Of a DNA stretch of 64,000 bases, positions 8,665-16,521 are shown one piece after another. This stretch comes from Cognatiluteimonas lumbrici (GTDB lineage Bacteria > Pseudomonadota > Gammaproteobacteria > Xanthomonadales > Xanthomonadaceae). Location: contig NZ_ML636798.1 of NCBI RefSeq assembly GCF_006476065.1, positions 414,816 to 478,815 on the forward strand, in the 5' to 3' direction. Every line of letters begins with the position of its first letter. Position 1 is the first letter of the stretch. Under the pieces are notes generated by a model, which had not been told where the DNA came from, searched no databases, and saw only the letters and a list, made by a program, of their open reading frames with translations. Position numbers and translations under genes: made by a program.

Positions 8665-8883
8665 TCAGCCGTTGGCCTTGCGCTTGGCGGCCGCCTTCTT
8701 GGCCGGCGCCTTGCGCGTCGCCGTGGTGTTGGAACGGAACGGCGTCGGCGCGCGGGTGCGCAGCGGCGTGTTGCCGATGACTTCGATGCGGCCACCGCGC
8801 TTGCGGAAGGCGGCGATGTCCTCGGCAATGGACTCGTGCGACATGCTGTTCGCAGCGACGGGCTTGGACGGGGTACGAGCCAT
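8665..8883 (-). CDS. Small basic protein with Lys/Ala-rich tail
   Basis: A 72-residue protein starting MARTPSKPVAANSMSHESI. The middle (SIAEDIAAFRKRGGRIEVIGNTPLR) looks like a conserved helix-strand core, and the C-terminal 15 residues are lysine and alanine rich (KAPAKKAAAKRKANG), suggesting nucleic-acid contact. A longer frame starts at 8970, but AGAAGGAGA sits at the right distance before the ATG at 8883, so I take the short form. It has its own strong terminator. I recognise similar small proteins in Xanthomonadaceae but know no function. Confidence 0.75.
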   Translation of the reverse strand: MARTPSKPVAANSMSHESIAEDIAAFRKRGGRIEVIGNTPLRTRAPTPFRSNTTATRKAPAKKAAAKRKANG

Positions 8884-8997
8884 GAGTCTCCTTCTGAAGG
8901 GGGCGGAGAAAGCCGCCATCTTACGCGAAGTGCATTGATTTTGCAAATAAAACCGCCAAACCTCGGCCAAAATGCGGCGATCTCCGGCGATCTGCGG

Positions 8998-10764
8998 TCA
9001 ATGCCCGGGCAGCTCCAGTCCGCCCGCGGCGCGGTGCAGTTCGCGCAGGCGGCTTCCAAGCACGGCGACGTTGCCTTCTACGGCCTCCAGGGCCGCCTGC
9101 CGGTCCGCGGGAAGCCATCCGCGCGCCTGGGCGAACAGGGCGTCGCGCTGGCCCTGCCAGCGCGCGGCCAGGGCCGTTGCCTCGGGGCCGATCGCGCGGC
9201 GCTCTGCAGGCTGCGGCAGCCCGTAGCCGTCCGGCGCGAGCTGTGCCGGGCGGGTGAGCAGGTCCTCGATCGCCAGCAGCCCGCCGGCCTCGTCGCGGGC
9301 GACATCCGGCATGTGGCGCTTGAGTACGTCGCGTGCCTCGAGCTGCAGGCGTCGCAGGGCAGCCTCCTCGAGCAGCAGCAGGGCAGCGCTGGCACGCAGC
9401 CCGGCAGCCCCGAACACGGCCGCCCGATCGCCCGCGGGCAGCGCCAGCCACTCGCGCACGTCGCGCTGCGGAAGCTCGAGCGCGGCGCGTGCGACGTCGA
9501 ACATCGCCTGGTAACGCGCGCTCGCGGGCGGGAAGTAGTAGCCCTGGCGGATCGCGCGGTCGCGATCGTCGAGCACCGAGGCGTCGACGACACCGGCCGC
9601 GTCGAGCCGCCGCAGCAGGCCGCCCGGCGTGATGCTCATCAGGTCCGCCGCGTGCAGGCCGGGCACGCCGTCGGCCAGCAGCCGCGCGGTCTCCACGGCA
9701 CAGTTGTTGCCGATGAAGTAATAGCGGCCGTCGTAGCTCCAGTGCAGGCGGGCCGCGCGCTGCAGCAGCGTCGCGACTTCTTCCGGGTGCAGCCGCAGCG
9801 GGATCGAGCGCAGGCCGCGCAGTTCCACCTTGGTATACTCCTCGACCACCTGCGCCAGCGGCAGCAGGAACAGCCGCGAGGGGTAGGAGCCGGTGAGCCC
9901 GCGCCAACTCGAGACCTGCACGTCGTCCACGAAGGCGCGGAACGAGAGCACCAGGTGCCAGTCCAGGTCGAGCCGGCAGTCGGGCCCCGGCGCGCGTCCC
10001 GGTGCGCACACCACCAACCGCAGCATGCTGTGGCCCCAGCGGCTCATTGGTCGCTCGTTGCCCTCCGCGAGCAGGTAGTCCACCGCGTACACGCGCGCGG
10101 GATCGAGTTCGAGCAGCGGCGCCGACGGGGTCGCGGTGGCGTCGAACTGCACGAACGGCAGGCCTGGCGGGCAGGGCGCATGCGCGCGCGGCTCCCCGAA
10201 TGCGGCGTCGAAGTGGCGTGCCAGCTGTGGGCGCCGGCACGGGTAGCTGTCGTCCAGCAGGTAGTACTCGAGGTTGACGGCCACGAACTCGGCCGGCGAC
10301 TCGAGCTCGTACAGGTCGGGGCTGCGGTCGGTGAAGCGGTTGCGCGTACGCCAGGGCCGCAACGGTGCGTCCTGCCAGCCGGCCAGGTCGAGCAGGCGCG
10401 GATCGCGCGACAGCCCGCCAGCGGCGCTGCGGTCGTAGAGGTGCGCGAGCTCGTGCACCAGCGCCGCGCGCGCGGCATGCCCGTCGGCGTCCGCCAGCAA
10501 GGCGCGCCGCAGCAGGATGCGGTCGCCACGTGCGCGGCCGTGGACGTCGGCAGGAAGGTCGTCGCGCCATTCCACCCGGACCGCGCCCAGCGCATCGGCC
10601 CAGTGCCGCGGCAAGGCCCGGGCGACCTCGTGCATCGCGGCACGCGCCTGCGTTGCCTCTTCGTCGTGCAGGCTGTCGGTCGCGAGCTGCAACTCGAGCG
10701 CCCGCGCGGATGTAGCGCAGGCAAGCAGTGCCAGGAAGGCCGCGGCGAAGCGCCGCGCCGGCAT
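8998..10764 (-). CDS. DUF4105 (Lnb-like) periplasmic protein
   Basis: A 588-residue secreted protein with a signal peptide ending at about residue 22 (ATSARA). It contains HELAHLYDR (about residues 104-112), which resembles a zinc-protease HExxH motif with Leu/Ala changes, then the DUF4105 core (SRWGHSMLRLVVC, LSFRAFVDDV, YPSRLFLLPL, YYFIGNNCAVETARLL). DUF4105 proteins have papain-like-fold features with a conserved His and the GNNC cysteine, so peptidase or amidase activity is plausible. The ATG at 10764 overlaps the stop of the DUF2388 gene as TGATG, showing translational coupling. A GTG at 10767 is an alternative start. Confidence 0.8.
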   Translation of the reverse strand: MPARRFAAAFLALLACATSARALELQLATDSLHDEEATQARAAMHEVARALPRHWADALGAVRVEWRDDLPADVHGRARGDRILLRRALLADADGHAARAALVHELAHLYDRSAAGGLSRDPRLLDLAGWQDAPLRPWRTRNRFTDRSPDLYELESPAEFVAVNLEYYLLDDSYPCRRPQLARHFDAAFGEPRAHAPCPPGLPFVQFDATATPSAPLLELDPARVYAVDYLLAEGNERPMSRWGHSMLRLVVCAPGRAPGPDCRLDLDWHLVLSFRAFVDDVQVSSWRGLTGSYPSRLFLLPLAQVVEEYTKVELRGLRSIPLRLHPEEVATLLQRAARLHWSYDGRYYFIGNNCAVETARLLADGVPGLHAADLMSITPGGLLRRLDAAGVVDASVLDDRDRAIRQGYYFPPASARYQAMFDVARAALELPQRDVREWLALPAGDRAAVFGAAGLRASAALLLLEEAALRRLQLEARDVLKRHMPDVARDEAGGLLAIEDLLTRPAQLAPDGYGLPQPAERRAIGPEATALAARWQGQRDALFAQARGWLPADRQAALEAVEGNVAVLGSRLRELHRAAGGLELPGH

Positions 10765-11069
10765 CACTGCGCCAGGATCGCCCGTGCCAGCTGCATGTCG
10801 CTGCGCCCGCGCAGTTCCGGATGGCGCTCGCGCAGGTGGCGCAGCGCGGCTTCGAGCATGGCGCCGCGGATCGCGCCGTCGCTGGCGACGAAACCGGCGG
10901 CGTCGTCGCGGGCCTGGTGCACGATCTTGTCGTCGCCCGAGGTGCTGCCGGACGAGGCCGAGCTGCCCGCGGCCGAGGTGCCGGCGCTGCTGCCGGCGAA
11001 GCTGCTGGCGGCCGCCGGGGATGCCGCGAGTGCGAGGCAGGCGGCCAGGGCGAGGCTGTGGATGCGCAT
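10764..11069 (-). CDS. DUF2388 (TIGR02448-like) secreted protein
   Basis: A 101-residue protein with a signal peptide ending in AAASS. It has a low-complexity Ser/Gly/Ala stretch (residues 22-44), then the family core DDKIVHQARDDAAGFVASDGAIRGAMLEAALRHLR. This matches the small Pseudomonas family TIGR02448/DUF2388, whose genes often adjoin DUF4105 genes, exactly as here. Function unknown; a periplasmic partner of the downstream DUF4105 protein is the natural guess. ATG at 11069 is the only start compatible with the signal peptide. Confidence 0.8.
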   Translation of the reverse strand: MRIHSLALAACLALAASPAAASSFAGSSAGTSAAGSSASSGSTSGDDKIVHQARDDAAGFVASDGAIRGAMLEAALRHLRERHPELRGRSDMQLARAILAQ

Positions 11070-11147
11070 GGGGCGTGCGTGGGCGTGGGGAGTTCCAAGC
11101 CTAGCGCGTTTCCGGCGATCATGGCGCACCTGTCCCGGAGAACCGCC

Positions 11148-11597
11148 ATGCGCCTGTTGACCTTGCTGCTGGCCGCGGCCTGCGTGGCCGCCGCACCCGC
11201 GTTCGCCTCCGAACCCGTCGCCGCCGATGCGGGCGTGCAGGCGCCCGCCTACGACGCCGGGCTCGCCGCGCGCGTCGGCGCCGACGACTACGGCATGCGC
11301 GCCTACGTGCTGGTGATCCTGCGCACCGGCCCCAACCGCGTGCCGGACGGCGACGCGCGCAAGGCGATGTTCGCCGGGCACATGGCCAACATGGACCGGC
11401 TGGCTAAGGAAGGGAAGCTGGTGCTCGCCGGACCGTTCGGCGACAACGACGCACAATGGCGCGGCCCCGCGCGCTACGGCGACTGCGCGCTGCGCTCGCC
11501 GAGCGCGGCGACCGCGTCCAGCATCGCGCGCACGTGCTGGTTCGGGTTCATCTCGGAATGCACCGCGGCGATCCTGCCGTCGGTGGTGATCACGTAG
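11148..11597 (+). pseudogene. 3'-truncated secreted YciI-domain gene
   Basis: The frame encodes 149 residues: a signal peptide (residues 1-20), then the first half of a YciI-like domain (YVLVILRTGPNRVPDGDARKA, MDRLAKEGKLVLAGPFGDND). Homology stops at about residue 106 (QWRG). In intact YciI proteins about 50-70 more residues follow, with a ferredoxin-like fold second half. Here the remaining 43 codons are simply the antisense of the 3' end of the convergent peroxiredoxin gene. A deletion that joined the two 3' regions near base 11463 explains this. The product is unlikely to fold; I regard it as a remnant. GGAG sits eight bases before the ATG. Confidence 0.7.
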
Positions 11598-12037
11598 GAG
11601 GTCCGGCTGGACCATTCGGGCTTCTGCTCGAGCACGGCGTCGTATTGCGCCGCAATCTTCGCGCCCTGGTCCGCCGCGACCGGGAACTTGCCGCCGCAGT
11701 GCTCGGTCTCGGCCGAGAACTCCGCGAGTTCGTCGGTATTGCCGGCGGTAATGCCGATCACGCTGGCGCCATGGCTGGCGAACTCGTCCACCGCCTCCGA
11801 GAACAGGTGCGCCTCGAGGTTGCAGCCGGGCGTGTGCGCGGCGGGGAAGAAGTACAGCACCACGGGGCCGCTCTCGAGCGCCGTGGCCAGGTCGTAGGTG
11901 AACGGATTGCCGGCGAGGTAGGCGGGCGCGGTGAACGTGGGCGCCTTGTCGCCGGGCTTCAGCGCGGCCAATGCAGGGGCGGCCAGCAGGATCGAGAGGG
12001 CGACGCCGCAGGCGGCCAGCTTGGGCAGGGGGTTCAT
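11474..12037 (-). CDS. Periplasmic peroxiredoxin (AhpC/TSA, BCP/PrxQ-like)
   Basis: A 187-residue thiol peroxidase with a signal peptide ending ALA. The peroxidatic site is FPAAHTPGCN with Cys72 (PxxxTxxC), and Cys114 in TEHCGGKF is a candidate resolving cysteine, though its position differs from the usual C+5 spacing of PrxQ. The domain reduces hydrogen peroxide or organic peroxides with thioredoxin-like electrons, in this case probably in the periplasm where the DipZ-like protein could supply reductant. Its last 124 bases are overlapped by the truncated YciI frame on the other strand. Confidence 0.85.
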   Translation of the reverse strand: MNPLPKLAACGVALSILLAAPALAALKPGDKAPTFTAPAYLAGNPFTYDLATALESGPVVLYFFPAAHTPGCNLEAHLFSEAVDEFASHGASVIGITAGNTDELAEFSAETEHCGGKFPVAADQGAKIAAQYDAVLEQKPEWSSRTSYVITTDGRIAAVHSEMNPNQHVRAMLDAVAALGERSAQSP

Positions 12038-12117
12038 GGCGGACTCCGGGGCTGGTGACAGCCCCGGTTATACGCCAATCCGCCCGGCAGGCGCCTGCGG
12101 GACGTCACCCGAGGGGA

Positions 12118-12333
12118 TTACTGCTCCGGCGGCGTCGCCGTGCCGCCGCCGCTGCCCGTGTCGCCGCCGGTGTCGGCAGGCGCGGTCGGCGCCGGGACAT
12201 CGATCTGGACGTCCGGGTTGTCGTTGGTGCCCATCTGCGCGATCACCCAGATGAGGATCGCCAGCACGATCACACCGATGATCCACGGCCAGGGGCTGCG
12301 GCTGCGCTCGGTGACGTTGATCTGGTCGGCCAT
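12118..12333 (-). CDS. Small single-pass membrane protein
   Basis: A 71-residue protein: a short cytoplasmic N-terminus, one hydrophobic helix (WPWIIGVIVLAILIWVIAQM, residues 17-36), then an acidic Pro/Gly/Thr-rich tail (GDTGSGGGTATPPEQ). I prefer the ATG at 12333 because GGAG lies seven bases upstream; the ATG at 12339 would have only one base of spacing. No domain is recognised. Monocistronic between peroxiredoxin and the M28 peptidase gene. Confidence 0.65.
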   Translation of the reverse strand: MADQINVTERSRSPWPWIIGVIVLAILIWVIAQMGTNDNPDVQIDVPAPTAPADTGGDTGSGGGTATPPEQ

Positions 12334-12430
12334 GTCCATGCTCCGCTCTTGGGGTGGCGCCACGCTAGCCAAGCCGGCGTGGCGCGCAGGTGAGCATGGC
12401 GCGGCCCATTCAGGCGCCGTTGCGCGGCCT

Positions 12431-13816
12431 TCAGTAACCGCCGAAGCTGCCGGCGGCTCCCGGGAACACCACCGGGCTCTCGCTGCCGTCCTCGGCGACT
12501 GCGGCGACGCCGAAGAAATGGTTGTCGATGACCACGTCCTCGAGCGTGTATTCGGTGACGTCGCCGACCCAGCGGCTGTGCGTCCACTGCGGTTCGGTCG
12601 TCAGGCGCCAGTACACGCGGTACCCGGCCAGGCCCGGCGCCTGCGCGGCCGGCGGCCGGCTCCAGCGCAGCGTGGTGTCCGCGGAGACAGCGCCTTCGAT
12701 GGCGACGTCGGCCGGCGGCGGCGGTGCCCAGGCCATGCCGGCGAGGCTGACGGCGTTGAGCGCGGTGAGCTTCGCCGCGTAGTCGAAGTCGACGCCGTCG
12801 ATGGTGTCGCCATACACGCGGCCGCCTTCGCTGCGCAGGTCCTGGTGCTGGCGGTCGTAGTGCTCGTTGGTCTCCATCACCCGCACCGCGGGGTAGCCGA
12901 GGTCGCTGAACGGCCGGTGGTGGCCGCCGCGGCCGAAGCGGTCGAGGCGATAGACCATCATCACCTCGAGGTTGGGCACGTGGCGGGCCATGCGCGCGAT
13001 GTAGCGCGCGAGGTTGCGCGAGGGCGAGTCCACTTCGCCGCCGGTGTAGCGCCTGGCGGTGGCTTCGCGTCCGGTCTCGGTCGCGCGCGTGCCCTCGGAG
13101 AACACGCGCGCGGTGGAGTTGTCGACGACGCCGTTGATGCCGGCGATGTTGCCGATCATGTCGTTGTTGAGCACCGCCTCGATGCGCCAGCCCTCGCGCT
13201 GCGCGAGCTCCGCCACCATCCTGCCGCCGAACAGGCCCTGTTCCTCGCCCGAGAGCGCGGCGTAGACGATGGTCGCGGGGAAGCGGTGCCGCGTGAGCAC
13301 GCGCGCGGCCTCCAGCGTGCCGGCGATGCCGGAGGCGTTGTCGTTGGCGCCCGGGGAATCCGAGGTCGCGTCCATGACGTCGCTGACGCGCGAGTCGATG
13401 TCGCCGCTCATCACCACGTAGCGGCCGGGATCGTGGGTGCCGCGCTGGATCGCGAGGATGCTGACCACCTCGGTGGCGTCGGGAATGCGCGGCTCCCCGG
13501 AGACGACGCCGCGCACGTCGCGGATCTCGAGGCAGCCGCCGCACTGTCGGGAGATCCGCTCGAACTCGGCCCGGATCCAGCGCCGCGCGGCGCCGATGCC
13601 TCGCGTGTCCGAGCTGGTGTCCGAGAGCGTGTGGCGGGTGCCGAAGGACACCAGCTTGCGGATGTCCGCTTCGATGCGCTCGGCGGAGGGCGCGGTGCCG
13701 ATCGTGTCGAGGGCCGGGTTCGCGGCCGGCGGCGGGGCGTCGTCCGCCGCGCGGGCGCTGGCCGGCCACGTCGCGGCCGCAACCATGGCGGCCAACAGCA
13801 GTGTTGCCTGGCGCAT
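12431..13816 (-). CDS. Secreted M28-family zinc aminopeptidase
   Basis: A 461-residue exported protein with a signal peptide ending in SARA. The M28 metal ligands are visible in order: GDIDSR (Asp form of the usual GHxD), GANDNASG (bridging Asp), SGEEQGLFG (catalytic Glu and ligand), NNDMIG and GHHRPF near the end of the domain. The first ligand motif reads GDID rather than GHYD, so the first His ligand appears replaced. The final 90 residues form a fibronectin-III-like beta domain (YRVYWR, EYTLEDVV). It likely trims peptides in the periplasm or outside the cell. GGGGGAGAC precedes the start codon. Confidence 0.85.
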   Translation of the reverse strand: MRQATLLLAAMVAAATWPASARAADDAPPPAANPALDTIGTAPSAERIEADIRKLVSFGTRHTLSDTSSDTRGIGAARRWIRAEFERISRQCGGCLEIRDVRGVVSGEPRIPDATEVVSILAIQRGTHDPGRYVVMSGDIDSRVSDVMDATSDSPGANDNASGIAGTLEAARVLTRHRFPATIVYAALSGEEQGLFGGRMVAELAQREGWRIEAVLNNDMIGNIAGINGVVDNSTARVFSEGTRATETGREATARRYTGGEVDSPSRNLARYIARMARHVPNLEVMMVYRLDRFGRGGHHRPFSDLGYPAVRVMETNEHYDRQHQDLRSEGGRVYGDTIDGVDFDYAAKLTALNAVSLAGMAWAPPPPADVAIEGAVSADTTLRWSRPPAAQAPGLAGYRVYWRLTTEPQWTHSRWVGDVTEYTLEDVVIDNHFFGVAAVAEDGSESPVVFPGAAGSFGGY

Positions 13817-13860
13817 GCGTCTCCCCCTGCAATGGCTTGCTTCGATTATGCCCGCTGGCC

Positions 13861-13908
13861 TTGACCTGGGTCAGTGCACGGGCGTGCCGCGGGCGCGATG
13901 TTGCCCGC
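13861..13908 (+). promoter_or_regulatory. FNR/ANR-like box with -10 directly before a start codon
   Basis: TTGACCTGGGTCAG (13861-13874) is centred 41.5 bases before the ATG at 13909, the class II position for FNR-family activators. GATGTT (13897-13902), six bases, then ATG. Bases GCGATGTTGCCCGCATG closely match GCGATGCTGCGAGCATG before the gene at 1757. Confidence 0.55.
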
Positions 13909-14148
13909 ATGGAATTCCACGTCGCCCTCGATGGCATGCATCCCGACGCCGGGCGGCTCGAGGATGCGCTGCTCGCGCAGGATCCGGCCGCGGTGCTGGA
14001 CCTCGACGCGGAGGGCACCCTGCTGCGCGTGTCCACCTGGTTGCCGGCAGGCGACCTGCTGGAAGTGCTGGCGTCGGCCGGTTGCCCGGTCCCGGAAGCG
14101 CGCCTGCGGCAGCTGCCGTCGGTGTGCTGCGGCGGCTGCAGCGGCTGA
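13909..14148 (+). CDS. 79-residue cysteine-tailed protein, unknown
   Basis: A small acidic protein beginning MEFHVALDG. It has a beta-alpha-beta look (VLDLDAEGTLLRVSTWL, LLEVLASAGCPVP) and ends in a cysteine cluster, SVCCGGCSG, that could bind metal or an Fe-S cluster. A longer upstream frame exists but the FNR-like promoter points to 13909. I do not recognise the family. The putative promoter suggests low-oxygen induction, shared with the DUF6522-like gene at 1512-1757. Confidence 0.65.
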   Translation: MEFHVALDGMHPDAGRLEDALLAQDPAAVLDLDAEGTLLRVSTWLPAGDLLEVLASAGCPVPEARLRQLPSVCCGGCSG

Positions 14149-14217
14149 CGGGCAGCGTTCAGGCCCCCGGCGCCGCCACTGGCTATCATCGCAACAGGCA
14201 GTTTCCTGGAGCATTCC

Positions 14218-14484
14218 ATGGCCACCGGTTGGGCAGGCGACGGCGCAGTGCAGGACCAGATCGACGCGACCGTCGACGACGCGATCAAGCGTGCGCGCAG
14301 CAAGCTCCCGAGCGGACCGGGCGCGAGCCACTGCGAGGAGTGCGACGAGCCGATCCCGGCCGCGCGCCGCAAGGCGCTGCCCGGCGTGCGCCTGTGCGTG
14401 TCCTGCCAGGATGCCCTGGACCGCGCCGAAGGTGCCGCTGCCGGCTACAACCGGCGCGGCAGCAAGGACAGCCAGCTGCGCTGA
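14218..14484 (+). CDS. DksA/TraR-family C4 zinc-finger protein (YbiI-like)
   Basis: An 88-residue protein with a helical N-half (QDQIDATVDDAIKRARSKL) and a C4 zinc finger, CEEC ... CVSC, at about residues 39-42 and 60-63. The DEPIPAARRKALPGVRLCVSCQD signature is diagnostic of the short DksA/TraR group such as YbiI. It lacks the long coiled coil with the acidic tip that full DksA inserts into RNA polymerase, so any effect on transcription would be partial. GGAG lies six bases before the ATG, and TATCAT at 14183-14188 could be its -10. Confidence 0.88.
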   Translation: MATGWAGDGAVQDQIDATVDDAIKRARSKLPSGPGASHCEECDEPIPAARRKALPGVRLCVSCQDALDRAEGAAAGYNRRGSKDSQLR

Positions 14485-14496
14485 ACAGGCGACGCC

Positions 14497-14514
14497 GACC
14501 GTGCATTCACGGTC
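14497..14514. other. Hairpin after the zinc-finger gene
   Basis: GACCGTG (14497-14503), loop CATT, CACGGTC (14508-14514) forms a perfect stem but has no following T run, so it is a weak terminator candidate at best. Confidence 0.3.
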
Positions 14515-14570
14515 GCGGCCCTATACCGGCAGGGGTCGAACCCAGGGCATGACGCCCGCAGGAGGACCCC

Positions 14571-15185
14571 ATGCGCAAGTTCCCGCTCCTTCCCGGCATC
14601 CTCGCTGCCGCGCTGCTCGCGGCCGCCGGATGCAACGCCACCGATGACCGCGTGCCGGCAACGACCGACGATGCGACCGCCTCCGGCGCGGATCCCTACG
14701 CCGACACGCCGCCGGGCGCAAGCAACGTCCCGGGCGAGGACGGCATGGGCGGCGACCGTGCCGGCGCGAGCGGCTCCAACCCGCTGACGGTCGCGACCTC
14801 GGAAGGCATCGACGGCACCTTCCTGTCCGACAGCGCCGGAACCTCGCTGTACTACCTCGAGGGGGATCGTGACGGCAGCGGGTGCGTGGACGCCTGCACC
14901 GACACCTGGCCGCCGTTCCTGGTCGAAGGCGCGATGCCGAGCGAGAGCCCGGGGCTGGACGCCGGGATGGTGGGCGTGGTCACGCGGCCGGACGGCACCA
15001 CCCAGGTGAGCTACAACGGACACCCGCTGTACCGCTACAGCGGCGACTCCGGGATCGGCAGCACCGCCGGCCACGGCGTCGAGGACCAGTGGGGCCACTG
15101 GTACCTGATCACCCCGGCCGGCGGCGAGGTCGGCGCGGCGCGCACCTCGAGCGACGCCGCCGACGAGGCCAGCCCGGGCTACTGA
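14571..15185 (+). CDS. COG4315-type lipoprotein with secreted repeats
   Basis: A 204-residue lipoprotein: signal peptide with lipobox LAAAGC (Cys21), a disordered Thr/Ala/Asp-rich linker (22-70), and two copies of the PF03640 'secreted repeat' (FLSDSAGTSLYYLEGD ... GCVDACTDTWPPF and VSYNGHPLYRYSGD). These repeats are common in outer-membrane lipoproteins of unknown function. AGGAGG precedes the ATG. Its stop overlaps the end of the convergent lipoprotein gene by seven bases. Confidence 0.85.
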   Translation: MRKFPLLPGILAAALLAAAGCNATDDRVPATTDDATASGADPYADTPPGASNVPGEDGMGGDRAGASGSNPLTVATSEGIDGTFLSDSAGTSLYYLEGDRDGSGCVDACTDTWPPFLVEGAMPSESPGLDAGMVGVVTRPDGTTQVSYNGHPLYRYSGDSGIGSTAGHGVEDQWGHWYLITPAGGEVGAARTSSDAADEASPGY

Positions 15186-15661
15186 TCGCAACGCACGCGG
15201 GCGTAGCCGTTGGCGTCCGCGAGCGTGTTGCCATCCGCGGACAGGGTGAAGGCGTAGGTCGCCTCGCGGGTCTCGCCTTCGCCGGTCAGGCGCGCGGTCA
15301 GCGTGAGCGTGCTGCCATCCTCGGTGAAGTTCACGATCGGGCCCGAGCTCTCGTGGAAGCGGATGTCGTCGTCGCCGATGTGCAGGCGCGAGACGTCGCC
15401 GCGGCGCTCGCAGGCGGCGGCATCCGCGGCCCAGTCGCCGCGATAGCGCTGGGGCACGTCGATGTCGCCGATGTCGTGGCCGTCGTCGTCATCGTCGTCA
15501 TCGGGGTAGGGCGCCGGCGGCTGGTCGCTGGCGGCGTCGAGGCCGGGTGCCGGCGTGCCGACGGTCGCATCGTCCACAGCGCGGTCGGGGGCCCCGTCGT
15601 CGGGGGCGTTGCACGCGCACAGCAGTGCGGCGACGGCAAGCATGGCCAGGGCGTTCCTCAT
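15179..15661 (-). CDS. Lipoprotein with poly-aspartate stretch
   Basis: A 160-residue lipoprotein with lipobox LLCAC (Cys17). The mature part opens with a Pro/Ala linker and a run of seven aspartates followed by GHDIGDID, which may bind divalent metal. The C-terminal 90 residues form a beta-rich domain (YRGDWAADAAACERRGDVSRLHIG, LTARLTGEGETREATYAF) with two cysteines, a layout I know from small periplasmic proteins but cannot name. Start ATG at 15661 gives the only good signal peptide. Confidence 0.7.
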   Translation of the reverse strand: MRNALAMLAVAALLCACNAPDDGAPDRAVDDATVGTPAPGLDAASDQPPAPYPDDDDDDDGHDIGDIDVPQRYRGDWAADAAACERRGDVSRLHIGDDDIRFHESSGPIVNFTEDGSTLTLTARLTGEGETREATYAFTLSADGNTLADANGYARVRCDQ

Positions 15662-15741
15662 GGCGTTCTCCTGGTGGCGGTGGGTGTCGAGGATCGCGGC
15701 TGCGCCGTGACCGCGGCGTGCTTCGCCCAGGGAACGTGCAC

Positions 15742-16521
15742 TCAAGGGACGATCGCGGTCCACTCCGGGTTGGAGAACTTCTCCAGTACCAGCCGTTGCG
15801 CGCGAGCGAGCTCGTCCTCGCGGATGCCGCCCGCGGCGAGTCCGCCATGGCGCGTCCGGAAACTCTCGACCAGGGCGGCGATCACCGCCTCGCGGGTCAT
15901 GCCGGTCTGGCTGCGCAGCGGGTCGACCCGCTTCTGCGCGCTGGTGGTGCCCTTGTCCGATAGCTTCTCGCGGCCGATGCGCAGCACCTCGAGCATCTTG
16001 TCGGCGTCGATGTCGTAGGCCATGGTCACGTGGTGCAGGACCGCCTTGCCGCGGCGCGCCTGCGCCGCGCCGGCGATCTTGCCGGCGGGCGAGGCGATGT
16101 CGTTCAAGGGCTGGTACCAGGCCTGGATGCCGAGCTCGCCGAGCGCCGCGATCACCCACGCGTCCATCTGCGCGTAGGCCTGTTCGAAGTTCATGCCCTC
16201 GACCATGCTCAGCGGCGCGAACACCGAGTAGGTGATGGTGTTCCCGGGCTCGATGAACATCGCGCCGCCGCCGCTGATCCGGCGCACCACGTCGATGCCG
16301 TGGCGCTGCGCGGCCTCCAGGTCCACCTCGTTGCGCAGCGACTGGAAGCGGCCCATGACCACCGCCGGCCCGGCCCATTCCCACACCCGCAGCGTCGGCG
16401 CGCGCCGCCCGGCGGACACCTCGTCCACCATGACCTCGTCCAGCGCCATGTGCAGGGCCGGCGATTGCGGGCCCTCGTGCACCAGTTCCCAGTCGTGGTC
16501 CAGCCAGTGGCTGCGGCTCAT
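15742..16521 (-). CDS. lplA: Lipoate-protein ligase, large (catalytic) subunit
   Basis: A 259-residue member of the biotin/lipoate protein ligase fold. Seen in order: MALDEVMVDEV, RVWEWAGPAVVMGRFQ, RRISGGGAMFIEPGNTITYS (the RRxxGGG nucleotide/lipoate loop, about residues 79-97) and SPAGKIAGAAQARRGKAVLHHVTM with the conserved Lys. The enzyme activates lipoate as lipoyl-AMP and attaches it to E2 subunits and the glycine-cleavage H protein. It lacks the C-terminal accessory domain of E. coli LplA; that domain is encoded separately by the gene immediately upstream, whose stop overlaps this start codon (ATGA). Confidence 0.9.
   Translation of the reverse strand: MSRSHWLDHDWELVHEGPQSPALHMALDEVMVDEVSAGRRAPTLRVWEWAGPAVVMGRFQSLRNEVDLEAAQRHGIDVVRRISGGGAMFIEPGNTITYSVFAPLSMVEGMNFEQAYAQMDAWVIAALGELGIQAWYQPLNDIASPAGKIAGAAQARRGKAVLHHVTMAYDIDADKMLEVLRIGREKLSDKGTTSAQKRVDPLRSQTGMTREAVIAALVESFRTRHGGLAAGGIREDELARAQRLVLEKFSNPEWTAIVP

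Noticed and set aside
6668..11160. Two plus-strand frames of over 750 codons
   Set aside because: Antisense to dipZ and to the DUF4105 gene, which have clear domains and signal peptides.
14497..14514. Terminator after the zinc-finger gene
   Set aside because: The stem is perfect but no T run follows on either strand, so it was kept only as an unassigned hairpin.
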